A stretch of DNA of 64,000 nucleotides from Anaerocolumna sedimenticola. GTDB taxonomy: Bacteria > Bacillota > Clostridia > Lachnospirales > Lachnospiraceae. Below are positions 42,986 through 52,318 of the stretch, piece after piece. Under the pieces are notes generated by a model. That model searched no databases. It worked only from the letters and a program-made list of their open reading frames with translations, and was not told where the DNA came from. Position numbers and translations under genes: made by a program. Location: the NCBI RefSeq assembly GCF_009931695.1, contig NZ_CP048000.1, positions 2,187,501-2,251,500 on the forward strand, written 5' to 3'. How positions within the stretch are numbered: position 1 is the first letter of the stretch; each line of letters opens with the position of its first letter.

Positions 42986-45687
42986 AGAATGGCTTGCACA
43001 ATAACGGTATAAAACAAAATCTTAAGTCTTATAGTAAGAGAATTAAGCCATTAATAGCGGTAATATTGTTGTTGCTTATTTTTAAATATATTTTTAGTAT
43101 ACAGATGTTACTGCCGTCTAACCTGGCTGTATGGATGAATGCCAATAAGATTCCTGTTGCCGCCGCTGCAGTGAATAAGGATTCCGACACTTCAGGCAGT
43201 TCAAAAATGGCCATGGAGGTGAAATACGGATATAATCAGTATGTAAAGTATGGCCGTTATATGAATGTAACAGTTACGATAGCGAATCATGGGAAAGATT
43301 TTGAAGGATGGTTGCAGGTTATTGTACCAAAAGCAAAAAATAATGCGGCATACCGCAAAGAAGTGATTGTTCCAGCACAAAAATCTGAAGAATTATCGGT
43401 AGCTCTTCCGGTAATGGATGATACAGGTTTATTGCAAGTAAAAATCTTAGATAAAAGTAACAATACAGTTGTAGAAAATGAGTATGATTTAAAAATCGGG
43501 AATTATGAAAAACTGGCTTATATCGGTATTTTAAGTGATGCGGAAGATGAGCTGGAATACATGAATCTGTTTGGTACAAGAACGTTTTATCTGAATGAAA
43601 ATAACTTATCGGATGATTATCTTGGACTTGATTTGCTTGATGTTTTGATAATAAATCATTATGATACCAGCCGATTGCGGGATATGCAAATTAAAGCCAT
43701 TAAAAAATGGGTCATGAACGGAGGCACCTTAGTTGTTGGTACCGGTGAATATGCCAATGAAACCTTGACAAAATTAAGCCCGATCTGTTCTGTGGAAAGT
43801 AATGGTAACGAAATAGATAAGGAGATAAGCTTTGGTATGGACCGGTTATCTCTTCAGGAATTAAAACAGGATATCATGGATTATGAGGAGGAAAGAAAGG
43901 TTTTTCTGGAGATGATCAAAGATCGGAATGATATGCTCACGGCATACGGCAGCAAACCCATACCTATTGATAATTCTGTTTTTGAGAGATGGACAAAGGA
44001 TGATATGAAACAACTTCAATTAGAAACAATCAGGAAGCATATCATGAATGTGTCCATGACCGGCAGTTCCACCATTATATCGGAAGACAATATAAAACTA
44101 ATGCAAAGCAGTGCATTAGGATTGGGTAAAATACAGTTGTTTAGTTTTGATTTGGGGCTGAAAAAAGGAAAGCAGACATTAGGACTTTCGATACTCAATG
44201 AAATATATAAGAATATGAGTAATTCCAAACTGACTCAGTTAGATGAAGAATACTATGGTTCGTATTCTAATTATGGGATTTTGAACAGTATGTCCTTTGC
44301 GGATGTGAAAAAGATACCTAAGGCCGGCAGATACATGGTTATTTTAGGTATTTATATCTTGATCATCGGACCTGTGACTTTTATTCTGTTAAGGAGATTG
44401 GATAAAAGAAGTCTTACCTGGGCAGTTGTGCCTCTTATGGCTCTGGTATTTACTTTATTAGTATATTCTATTGGCTCTGACACAAGAATTAATACCCCTT
44501 ATATTGGATACGTAAAACTCCTTAACTTCGAGGACGATAATAAAGTAAATGAAGAACTGTATTTTTCACTGACTGCTCCTTATAACCATAATTACAGCCT
44601 GTCCATTGACGGTAATTACGATGTATCGGAATTGAGGGGGAATGATGATAACAGTTATTTATATGACTATAAGAGAGATAAGATTTATTTTGATAATTAT
44701 ATAACTTCTATCAATTACGGCACCCGTGATACTACATTGGAAGTTAATAATAATCCTGCATTTTCCCCCGTATATTATCAGTGGGAGGATTCGTATGAAG
44801 CGGAGGATAAGCTGACCTATGATATTCATTATGTGGGTGATAAGGTATATGGAACCGTAACCAATGGTTTTAATTTTGACTTAACAAATGCAATGCTTAC
44901 AAGTGATGGTTATGTAATTAATATAGGAGAAATCCGTAAAGGGCAGACAATATCCCTGGAGGGTAAGGATGCAATCTTTATGACAACCAGAGATGAACTT
45001 TATAATACGGATATTATTAACCGGATAGCGGGAGGTACTGGTGATGTAAAGGATAATACACCGGAAGTTAACCGTATATCTAATGTATTGTATTATCTGA
45101 CGGAAAATAATCTATTAAATAGTCAGCATAACAGCTGTATTATTGGTTTTGTAAATAATGCTGCAACAGGGGCAGATAGTCAGCAGGATCTGTTAAATAA
45201 ACTGGCTGGAAAGATGGAAGCTTACGGTACTACTGCAGTGAAGCTGCCTGTAGAAATAGATTATACTGCCGGCAACAAAGTGTTTGTACCATCCATTGAC
45301 CCTTATGTGGTAGTGTCGGAAGGATATTACGATAAATATTATCAGTCCCGCTATTTAAATAATGACAGTATGACGATAAAATACCATCTCCCGGATAATG
45401 ATCATGTCGTATCCTTTGAATATTTATCGAAAAGGAACCAGGATAGCAGCAGTGATTATTTAAGTGCTTTTGATGGAAGTATTTATTTCCTTAATATTAA
45501 CACCGGTAACTTTGATGAAGTATTTAGGGCTGGTGCAGGCAGCAGTGTCACCGATATTAATAATTACCTGACGGACCAAAATACAATAACTGTCCGTTAT
45601 AGTACGAAAATGTCCTTAAAAGGTTATCAGATGGTATTACCTTATATTTCGTATTGGAAGGAGGCGGATTCCAATGTTGAACATTAA
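42982..45687 (+). CDS. Large membrane protein of an ABC-2 exporter operon, unknown function
   Basis: 901 aa. N-terminal membrane segment about residues 21-40, then a long outside domain, a pair of segments near 450-470 and 476-495, and another long outside domain to the end. The region around residues 170-260 (LAYIGILSDAEDELEYMNLFGTRTF is represented by its parts IGILSDAEDE and DVLIINHYD) looks like a class I glutamine amidotransferase-like, GldG/DUF4350-type fold. Overlaps the histidine kinase and the ATPase by 4 and 14 bases. Presumably a subunit of the exporter that follows. No known family is certain. Confidence 0.75.
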   Translation: MKNGLHNNGIKQNLKSYSKRIKPLIAVILLLLIFKYIFSIQMLLPSNLAVWMNANKIPVAAAAVNKDSDTSGSSKMAMEVKYGYNQYVKYGRYMNVTVTIANHGKDFEGWLQVIVPKAKNNAAYRKEVIVPAQKSEELSVALPVMDDTGLLQVKILDKSNNTVVENEYDLKIGNYEKLAYIGILSDAEDELEYMNLFGTRTFYLNENNLSDDYLGLDLLDVLIINHYDTSRLRDMQIKAIKKWVMNGGTLVVGTGEYANETLTKLSPICSVESNGNEIDKEISFGMDRLSLQELKQDIMDYEEERKVFLEMIKDRNDMLTAYGSKPIPIDNSVFERWTKDDMKQLQLETIRKHIMNVSMTGSSTIISEDNIKLMQSSALGLGKIQLFSFDLGLKKGKQTLGLSILNEIYKNMSNSKLTQLDEEYYGSYSNYGILNSMSFADVKKIPKAGRYMVILGIYILIIGPVTFILLRRLDKRSLTWAVVPLMALVFTLLVYSIGSDTRINTPYIGYVKLLNFEDDNKVNEELYFSLTAPYNHNYSLSIDGNYDVSELRGNDDNSYLYDYKRDKIYFDNYITSINYGTRDTTLEVNNNPAFSPVYYQWEDSYEAEDKLTYDIHYVGDKVYGTVTNGFNFDLTNAMLTSDGYVINIGEIRKGQTISLEGKDAIFMTTRDELYNTDIINRIAGGTGDVKDNTPEVNRISNVLYYLTENNLLNSQHNSCIIGFVNNAATGADSQQDLLNKLAGKMEAYGTTAVKLPVEIDYTAGNKVFVPSIDPYVVVSEGYYDKYYQSRYLNNDSMTIKYHLPDNDHVVSFEYLSKRNQDSSSDYLSAFDGSIYFLNINTGNFDEVFRAGAGSSVTDINNYLTDQNTITVRYSTKMSLKGYQMVLPYISYWKEADSNVEH

Positions 45688-46597
45688 AAATCTAACCAAA
45701 ACCTATGGTAAATTTATCGCACTGGATAATTTAAAGATGGAAATAAAAAAAGGTGAAATTTTTGGCTTTGTGGGGCCTAATGGTGCGGGTAAAACTACTA
45801 CAATGCGGATTATAGCCGGATTACTTAAATCTGATTCCGGAGAAGTTTTTGTAGATGGGATAAATGCAAGAACAAATTTAAAAGAATTGAAAAATAAGAT
45901 AGGTTATATGCCGGATTTTTTCGGAGTTTATGACAACTTAAAAGCGTTGGAATATATGGAATTTTATGCTTCCATCTATGGAATTACCGGAAATAAAGCC
46001 AGGCGGTTGTGTCTGGAATTAATGGACTTGGTCCGATTATCCGATCAGGCAGATAGTTATGTGGACGAAATGTCCAGGGGAATGAAGCAGCGCTTATGTT
46101 TAGCCAGAAGTATGGTTCATGATCCGGAGTTACTGATTTTAGATGAACCAGCTTCGGGATTAGATCCCAGGGCACGCGTTGAAATGAAAGAAATCTTACG
46201 GGAACTTCATGATAAAGGAAAAACCATACTGATCAGTTCTCATATTTTACCTGAGTTAGCGCAGCTGTGCAGTAATATTGGTATTATAGAAAAAGGAAAA
46301 ATGGTTTTAAGCGGTACGGTTGAGGAAATATTATCCATAAGAGGTGTTGCAAGTCCTATTGTTATGAAATTTACAGCAAATCAGGAAAAAGCCGTAGAAG
46401 TATTAAAACAGAATCCTTTAGTTCAGAACATTATTATAAGAGATAACAGTATATCCATTCTGTTTAAAGGAAAGGAAGCAGAGGAAGCAAATATTCTTGC
46501 TGCTATGATAGGCAACGGTGCTCTGCTCTCCTCCTTTGCAAGAGAAGAAAGTAATCTGGAATCCCTTTTTATGCAAATAACAACTAAGGAAGAATAG
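45674..46597 (+). CDS. ABC transporter ATPase
   Basis: 307 aa. Walker A GPNGAGKTT, Q loop IGYMPDF, signature MSRGMKQR, Walker B LLILDEPASGLD and switch ISSHILPE are intact. CcmA/GldA-like subclass, as found for ABC-2 exporters. GGAGG precedes ATG 45674 inside the preceding gene's end, so the operon is coupled. Partner of the 46710 permease. Confidence 0.94.
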   Translation: MLNIKNLTKTYGKFIALDNLKMEIKKGEIFGFVGPNGAGKTTTMRIIAGLLKSDSGEVFVDGINARTNLKELKNKIGYMPDFFGVYDNLKALEYMEFYASIYGITGNKARRLCLELMDLVRLSDQADSYVDEMSRGMKQRLCLARSMVHDPELLILDEPASGLDPRARVEMKEILRELHDKGKTILISSHILPELAQLCSNIGIIEKGKMVLSGTVEEILSIRGVASPIVMKFTANQEKAVEVLKQNPLVQNIIIRDNSISILFKGKEAEEANILAAMIGNGALLSSFAREESNLESLFMQITTKEE

Positions 46598-46599
46598 AA

Positions 46600-46705
46600 A
46601 GTTGAAAGAAAATATAATTTATGAAAGGAATGCCACAATCTGATTCTTTCAACTTATATGTTTTGTGGCAGTATCGCGAGCAGGCTTGCGATATGCAATG
46701 GGTAT
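46600..46705 (+). promoter_or_regulatory. Family P pseudoknot leader, copy P2 (inside an operon)
   Basis: Starts two bases after the ATPase stop. Stem 1 AGTTGAAAGAA (46600-46610) with TTCTTTCAACT (46644-46654), 11 bp perfect. Stem 2 TGCCACA (46631-46637) with TGTGGCA (46664-46670). Third hairpin TATCGCGAG (46672-46680) with CTTGCGATA (46685-46693). Compared with P1 both members of several pairs have changed together. It ends GCAATGGGT, whose GGG is the Shine-Dalgarno-like sequence for ATG 46710. Confidence 0.7.
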
Positions 46706-46709
46706 AAAA

Positions 46710-47624
46710 ATGAGAATAAATCCGGTATACCAAAAGGAATTAAAAACAAGTGTGCGAAGTTTTCGAACCGCTTTAATTTTATTTGGTTATAATGGCATTC
46801 TTGCTTTATTTGGATTGTTTGCTTTTTATGTAACTTTTGAATATGACAGCAGATATGGCGGAACTGTGGATTATGCTGCGATTTTACGGATTTATGCAAT
46901 TATCACGGCTGCGGAGTTTGGTCTTGTTCTTTTTACGGTTCCGGCTCTGACGGCAGCATCGATATCTTCTGAAAGAGAAAAGCAAACTCTGGAGATTCTG
47001 CTTACGACAAAATTAACGCCATTTCAGATTATTCTGGGTAAACTGGCGTCCTCGATCAGTATGATAATTTTACTGGCATTCTCGAGCCTCCCTATATTAG
47101 CTATTGTTTTTACGATTGGCAGTGTTACCCTAAAGGATTTTACAGAATTTATGCTGTTAATAGTATCAACCGCAATTTTTATCGGCAGTATTGGAATCTT
47201 TTTCTCCACCTTATTAAAAAAAACCACATCGGCAACAGTCTCTACGTATGGAGTTTTAATGGTCCTTGGGTTAGGCACTCTTGCTGTCCTTTGGGCAATA
47301 AGAATCATAGTGGAGATTAAGATGAATCAGCTCTCCGCCGGAGCAATATACAAGCCGGATCCGGATATTGGAAATTGGATATTAATTCTGTTAATGAATC
47401 CCGCTGTTACTTTCCTTTCCATGATAGAAGCCCAGATTGGCACCGGCTCCCGGGTGACCGATTTTTTTGGTCATTTTGGAACTATATCCGTGAATATCCA
47501 AAGGTATTGGTTTTTTATCAGTATTATTTTGCAATTAGTGGTTTCGTTTATTTTACTGGGCTGTTCGGCAAAATTACTGGATCCGCTTCAGGAAAGATGT
47601 TGCAAAAAGAAAAGACGGAGATAA
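46710..47624 (+). CDS. ABC-2 type transporter permease
   Basis: 304 aa from ATG 46710; an upstream in-frame ATG at 46665 lies within the leader RNA. Six membrane segments are expected, with the first at about 20-45, and the exporter motif SSEREKQTLEILLTTKLTPFQIILGK at residues 88-113 (typical of ABC-2 permeases). The C-terminus is Lys/Arg-rich (CCKKKRRR). It forms the channel with the 45674 ATPase. Substrate is not indicated; gliding/GldF-like relatives are possible. Confidence 0.88.
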   Translation: MRINPVYQKELKTSVRSFRTALILFGYNGILALFGLFAFYVTFEYDSRYGGTVDYAAILRIYAIITAAEFGLVLFTVPALTAASISSEREKQTLEILLTTKLTPFQIILGKLASSISMIILLAFSSLPILAIVFTIGSVTLKDFTEFMLLIVSTAIFIGSIGIFFSTLLKKTTSATVSTYGVLMVLGLGTLAVLWAIRIIVEIKMNQLSAGAIYKPDPDIGNWILILLMNPAVTFLSMIEAQIGTGSRVTDFFGHFGTISVNIQRYWFFISIILQLVVSFILLGCSAKLLDPLQERCCKKKRRR

Positions 47625-47732
47625 TATTAAAATAAGATATAAGAAAAATACAAACAAAAACAAAAGATTAAAAAACATTTTTAATAAGATATAATAGTAG
47701 GATGATCTAGTATTATTTTTAGGTATAAAATT

Positions 47733-47774
47733 AGCCACCGGCCCTGATATTAGGATTGTCCGGTGGCTTCATTT
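47733..47774. terminator. Bidirectional terminator
   Basis: AGCCACCGG (47733-47741) with CCGGTGGCT (47760-47768), followed by TCATTTT on the plus strand. It separates the ABC operon from the convergent AP2-like gene. 47775-47889 is AT-rich without a gene. Confidence 0.8.
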
Positions 47775-47889
47775 TGAAATATGAAAATGGAAGAAGAATA
47801 ATATAGTTTTATTATAACACATTATCTAAAAAAAGGTAGCGTTTTTTTAATTATTTTAAAAAAATATTTATTTAGCTATTTTTGTATAA

Positions 47890-48681
47890 CTATAAGTCAT
47901 AATTGCGGAGCTTTTTTGATATTCTCACTGCATGATAGATTCTTGCGTATTCAATTTCATTTATTTCAGTGATATAGTTTTCGGGAAACTCTTTTATAAT
48001 TCCTTTTTCTCTCATTAATCTGGCTGCTTTATTATATGCAATTGCAGCTTCTATCTCGGTTGGGTACCGTCCTATAATATAATCACCGTTTATATGTATT
48101 TTGGCAGTATAGACAGGCAGGCCTTTCCGAAAGGATTTTGTAACGCCATGGTAGCGATTGATAATTTCAATGTTTCCATATCTGTAATCGGTATTGTCGC
48201 CATTTGCAAACCGATAGTCCCGCCCGGAAACAGCATAATTTTTTATTCCATAACGTGATAATATGGTAACCTGCATACCATAATCTGATACAAACAAATG
48301 ACCGCCCCGCTTCATTATCTTATGATGTGCATAATAAAACAGATCATCAATGTCAAACTTTAAGAGTATCTTCTTATTAATATAGTAAATAAAATAGTTC
48401 TTTTTTATATAAATGGGATTCCTAAAATAAATACCGTTATCCCTAAAATTTATCAGAATAACCCATTTGTCAAAAGTCAAAATCTCATTTTCTTCATAGC
48501 GTTCAATATTATATCCTATATCCCCCAAAATAGTGCCGGCAGTCAGGTATGCTTTGTTTGCCAAATTCTCAAAAGGATAACTGCCTAAACTAATATGTTT
48601 ATTCTTAAATGTTATGGAAGCTCGGTAATAAACTTCTCCGCTTTTTTTTACTGCTTTTAATACACCTGGTAGTGACGGCAA
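47890..48681 (-). CDS. AP2/HNH-like DNA-binding protein of unknown role
   Basis: 263 aa. The C-terminal domain (about 180-235) YHGVTKSFRKGLPVYTAKIH is followed by GRYPTEIEAAIAYNKAARLM, a good match to the AP2 fold. The N-terminus has a weaker AP2-like match (YYRASITFKNKHISLGSYPFE). Before the second AP2 lies a segment like the beta-beta-alpha metal part of HNH endonucleases (DYRFANGDNTDYRYGNIEII), but the catalytic His is Tyr, so nuclease activity is doubtful. Proteins of this layout come from homing endonucleases of phages. It may be a domesticated regulator. Monocistronic with its own promoter. Confidence 0.7.
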   Translation of the reverse strand: MPSLPGVLKAVKKSGEVYYRASITFKNKHISLGSYPFENLANKAYLTAGTILGDIGYNIERYEENEILTFDKWVILINFRDNGIYFRNPIYIKKNYFIYYINKKILLKFDIDDLFYYAHHKIMKRGGHLFVSDYGMQVTILSRYGIKNYAVSGRDYRFANGDNTDYRYGNIEIINRYHGVTKSFRKGLPVYTAKIHINGDYIIGRYPTEIEAAIAYNKAARLMREKGIIKEFPENYITEINEIEYARIYHAVRISKKLRNYDL

Positions 48682-48724
48682 GTTACAACTCCCCCTGTTT
48701 TTCGATTTTTCTTTCCTTTTTTTA

Positions 48725-48753
48725 ATTACAACATAACGGAGATTTTATGTCAA
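48725..48753 (-). promoter_or_regulatory. Promoter of the AP2-like gene
   Basis: Minus strand TTGACA (48753-48748), 17 bases, TGTAAT (48730-48725), about 45 bases before the start codon. Confidence 0.7.
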
Positions 48754-48794
48754 TAGAATCAAAAAATATAACTTATGGGAAGATACTTCCTATA

Positions 48795-48810
48795 TTCTAT
48801 TCGAATAGAA
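48795..48810. promoter_or_regulatory. Perfect 16-bp palindrome
   Basis: TTCTATTCGAATAGAA, symmetric with no spacer, 42 bases upstream of the AP2-like gene's -35. It may be an operator for that gene. The rest of 48811-49187 is AT-rich with no gene or clear structure. Confidence 0.5.
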
Positions 48811-49187
48811 AATAAGAAACGTTTAGAGAGATTCAAAATACCATAAAATAGCTTTTATTTCTTAGGTCTAAAGCCGGTTTTAACTTCAAAACAAATGTTA
48901 CGCATATATTACATAAATATTAATAATATATAATGTTTATTATTCAGAAAAATCTACTAGAATCAACACATTTTGCGAAAAATTTAAAAAAAGTTATAAC
49001 AAAATGTATAAAGTAAAAATTAGGTGTGAAAAATAGTTAATAAATAGTTAACATTTCGTTAAAATAATTTTGTGCAATATCTATAAAAACATGGCAATAA
49101 AATTCCAACTATTTATGCATAAAGATAATCAATGGTAAAACATGGCAAAATAATTGTGTTGTATCTTCCAAAAATGAGACGGACTTA

Positions 49188-49215
49188 TTGACAGCCAAAA
49201 GCGAGATGATATAAT
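49188..49215 (+). promoter_or_regulatory. Promoter of the cell-wall hydrolase gene
   Basis: TTGACA (49188-49193), 16 bases, TATAAT (49210-49215). Overlapping its end is GATAAGCGCTTAAA (49220-49233), whose AAGCGCTT core resembles a cre half-palindrome; weak evidence. Confidence 0.75.
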
Positions 49216-49322
49216 GCATGATAAGCGCTTAAAATAGATTACCATTATTTAACATTTTAAGACGCTGGTAAAACTCCAAGTATATTACGGAGGTATAATA
49301 AAAAAGAAAAGAGGATGTATGT

Positions 49323-50380
49323 ATGCTAAAAATACACTCGTTTCTTCAAAGGGTTAGAAAGCCGATTAGCAAATTAATACCTGCAAACTTCGGCAAATGT
49401 AAGACAAGCATGGTAGTAATTGCTTATACTATGGTCACTGTTTTATTTTTACTTAGCCCAGACTATATCTACGGAACAGGTAATGATAGTGCTACATCTT
49501 ATGCAAGAGCTGAGATTACACACAATACTTCCAAGGAAATAGAAGAAGGAACAGCTAATGAAGCAATAGTACGAATCAATCAAAACAATTTAGATAATCA
49601 ATTCATACTATTTAATTTTACCGCAAAGGATCCTTTGATGGGGTTTTATGGACTGGACGTCGGGCACTTATTTCCGGAAGGAAGATTAGAATCAAACTTT
49701 GAACAAGCAGATGCAGCTGCAATTGAAAAGGTTGATAGCAGTTCAACCAAGGAAAAAAAAGAACAAGAAACCGCTAGTACTGTTAACAGCACAGTAAAAG
49801 ATACTTTGGATAATGATAATTCTCAAATAGAATTAAAAGATGATAAATCAAAGGATGCGGAAAAAACAACTAAAATTTTAAAGGCTAAAGATACAAAACT
49901 AAAAGAAACAAAATCAAAAAAATCTGAGAAATCGGTAAAAGATTCAAACGATACCAAAAAATCTGATAAACAAAAAAAGAAAAATATGTAATTAACCTAT
50001 CGGATGATGATATTGAAATCCTGGAACGAATCGTAGAAGCCGAAGCTACAGGAGAAGATATGAAAGGTAAAATACTGGTAGCCAATGTAATCTTAAACCG
50101 TGTAAAAGATGATGATTTCCCGGATACCATTAAGGGAGTTGTATTCCAAAAAGATGGCGGAACCTATCAATTTTCCCCAATCAAGGACAATCGTTATTGG
50201 TCGGTAAAGGTTTCTAAAGATACTGTTAAGGCAGTTGACCGAGTAATGCAGGGTGAAGATTATTCCAAAGGTGCTCTTTATTTCTCTGCAAGGTCAAGAG
50301 CAGATAAAAACAGTATGCGGTGGTTTGACAGTCATCTGGATTTTTTGTTTCAATACGGAGGTCATGAGTTCTTTAAGTAA
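49323..50380 (+). pseudogene. SleB-family cell-wall hydrolase, frameshifted
   Basis: First frame 49323-49991 encodes an N-terminal membrane anchor (TSMVVIAYTMVTVLFLLSPDY, about residues 36-56) and a Lys/Ser/Thr/Asp-rich linker. The second frame, from about 49992 to 50380, reads VINLSDDDIEILERIVEAEA, then ILVANVILNR and a C-terminal YFSARSRADKNSMRWF, the Hydrolase_2 (SleB) domain with its catalytic Glu in EAEA. Adding one A to the A7 tract 49972-49978 joins them into about 353 aa. SleB-type enzymes cut muramyl linkages in spore cortex or cell wall. A lone frameshift in an A run may be an artefact. Terminator follows at 50491. Confidence 0.8.
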
Positions 50381-50490
50381 GAGGTATGAATAGTCTCACG
50401 AAGTCATGCGGGCCGAAAGCCTTGGATACGAGGTTTGAGAAGAATTGCAAAAGACGCTGATCTTCGGGATTTATTCCCATAATTTAACAT

Positions 50491-50560
50491 AAGCAGGCTT
50501 GAATTTCTCCATTGGCCCTAATAGGCAATAATGGGTGAAAATTCAAGCCTGCTTATTTTA
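50491..50560 (+). terminator. Long terminator before thrC
   Basis: AAGCAGGCTTGAATTT pairs with AATTCAAGCCTGCTT across a loop with a second small hairpin, followed by ATTTTA. 50381-50490 contains no gene. Confidence 0.75.
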
Positions 50561-50654
50561 ATCAAACTATTGTACATGAAATAGAAACATGTTATAATAC
50601 AGAAAATTTAAACAAAATAATTAATAATTATAATATGACAAAGGAATGAACCAT

Positions 50655-52139
50655 ATGAATCTTATGTATCAAAGCACCCGCAGTAACAGCGAACCTATAA
50701 CAGCATCTCAGGCTATATTAAAAGGATTGGCAGATGACGGAGGATTATATATACCGGTAACTGTTCCAAAATTTGAAGTTCCGTTAAGTCGGCTGGGAAA
50801 AATGACTTATCAGGAAACTGCATATGAAGTTATGAAATTATTTTTCACGGATTTTACGGAAGAAGAATTAAAAAACTGTATCAACCGTGCTTACGACGAA
50901 AAATTCGATACAAAAGAAATTGCACCCTTAGTAAAAGCGGACGGTGCTTTTTATCTGGAATTATTTCATGGCGCAACGATAGCTTTTAAAGATATGGCAC
51001 TTTCTATACTGCCTCATTTACTGACAACTGCAGCAAAAAAGAATCAGGTAAAAGATGAAATTGTTATATTAACAGCTACTTCCGGTGATACGGGGAAAGC
51101 TGCCCTGGCAGGTTTTGCTGACGTAGAGGGTACAAAGATTATTGTATTTTATCCCAAGGACGGAGTAAGTCCGATACAGGAAAAACAGATGGTAACCCAG
51201 AAAGGGGATAATACCTTTGTAATCGGTATACGGGGTAATTTTGATGATGCACAGAACGGTGTAAAAGCCATGTTTAACAATAAACAGCTTGCAGCAGATT
51301 TAAAAGCAAAAGGTTATCAATTCTCCTCTGCAAACTCCATTAACATCGGACGATTAGTACCCCAGATCGTTTATTATATCTATGCATACGGAAGACTTGT
51401 AGAAAACGGGGAAGTGAAAGCGGGTGAGAAAATTAACGTTGTAGTACCTACCGGTAACTTCGGTAATATTTTAGCTGCTTATTATGCAAAAACAATGGGA
51501 CTTCCGGTTAATAAATTAATATGTGCATCCAATGAGAACAAAGTTTTATTCGACTTCTTCCAGACCGGTATTTACAACAGAAACCGTGATTTTATCCTGA
51601 CATCGTCTCCGTCCATGGATATTTTAATCTCCAGCAATTTAGAGAGACTGATCTATCAGGTTGCAGACAGGGACGCTGATAGGAATCTTGCCATGATGAA
51701 ATCCTTAAGTACAAAGGGCGAATATGCCATTACGGATGAAATGAAAGCTAATATGGCTGATTTTGTCGGTGGATATGCATCGGAAAAAGAAACGGCAGAA
51801 ACAATTAAGAAGTTATACGAATTAACCGGGTATGTGATTGACACACATACTGCGGTAGCCGCCAGTGTATATAAAAACTATACCCGGCAAACAGCGGATG
51901 ATCATAAGAGTATAATTGCATCAACGGCAAGTCCTTATAAGTTTACACGCAGTGTTATGAATGCTATAGATGGCAGCTATGATTCCAAAACTGATTTTCA
52001 ATTGGTTGATGAATTAAGCAAACTGTCAAATACGGCAGTTCCGCAGGCAATCGAAGAAATCCGTTCCGCTGATGTTTTGCATAATACGGTTTGTGATAAA
52101 GATAAAATGCAGGAGACGGTGGAAAAGATTTTGAGGTAG
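50655..52139 (+). CDS. thrC: Threonine synthase
   Basis: 494 aa from ATG 50655; the in-frame ATG at 50646 is too close to the AAAGGA site at 50640-50645. PLP-dependent fold type II: the lysine is Lys112 in TIAFKDMALS, and LTATSGDTGKAALAGF and VVPTGNFGNILAAYYAK are the phosphate- and PLP-binding loops. Converts phosphohomoserine to threonine. Type II (longer) threonine synthase. No operon partner. Length is normal. Confidence 0.97.
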   Translation: MNLMYQSTRSNSEPITASQAILKGLADDGGLYIPVTVPKFEVPLSRLGKMTYQETAYEVMKLFFTDFTEEELKNCINRAYDEKFDTKEIAPLVKADGAFYLELFHGATIAFKDMALSILPHLLTTAAKKNQVKDEIVILTATSGDTGKAALAGFADVEGTKIIVFYPKDGVSPIQEKQMVTQKGDNTFVIGIRGNFDDAQNGVKAMFNNKQLAADLKAKGYQFSSANSINIGRLVPQIVYYIYAYGRLVENGEVKAGEKINVVVPTGNFGNILAAYYAKTMGLPVNKLICASNENKVLFDFFQTGIYNRNRDFILTSSPSMDILISSNLERLIYQVADRDADRNLAMMKSLSTKGEYAITDEMKANMADFVGGYASEKETAETIKKLYELTGYVIDTHTAVAASVYKNYTRQTADDHKSIIASTASPYKFTRSVMNAIDGSYDSKTDFQLVDELSKLSNTAVPQAIEEIRSADVLHNTVCDKDKMQETVEKILR

Positions 52140-52283
52140 CGGCCGTAAAATGTTTATTATGCAATTGAGGTATACTTAATGGTGTAATGGTGATTTGATT
52201 AAATTATAACTGTTATATTAGAGGAGCAATAAAAGCTCCATTTAAGCAGTAATAAAAAATGCTATATATAATATACTGAATAG

Positions 52284-52318
52284 GCCCGATTCCAGCGTAG
52301 ATTGGAATTGGGCTTTTT
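52284..52318 (+). terminator. Terminator of thrC
   Basis: GCCCGATTCCA pairs with TGGAATTGGGC (one G-U), followed by TTTTT. Confidence 0.85.

Noticed and set aside
50646..50654. Threonine synthase start at 50646
   Set aside because: The AAAGGA ribosome site touches that ATG, leaving no spacer; ATG 50655 has a 9-base spacer.
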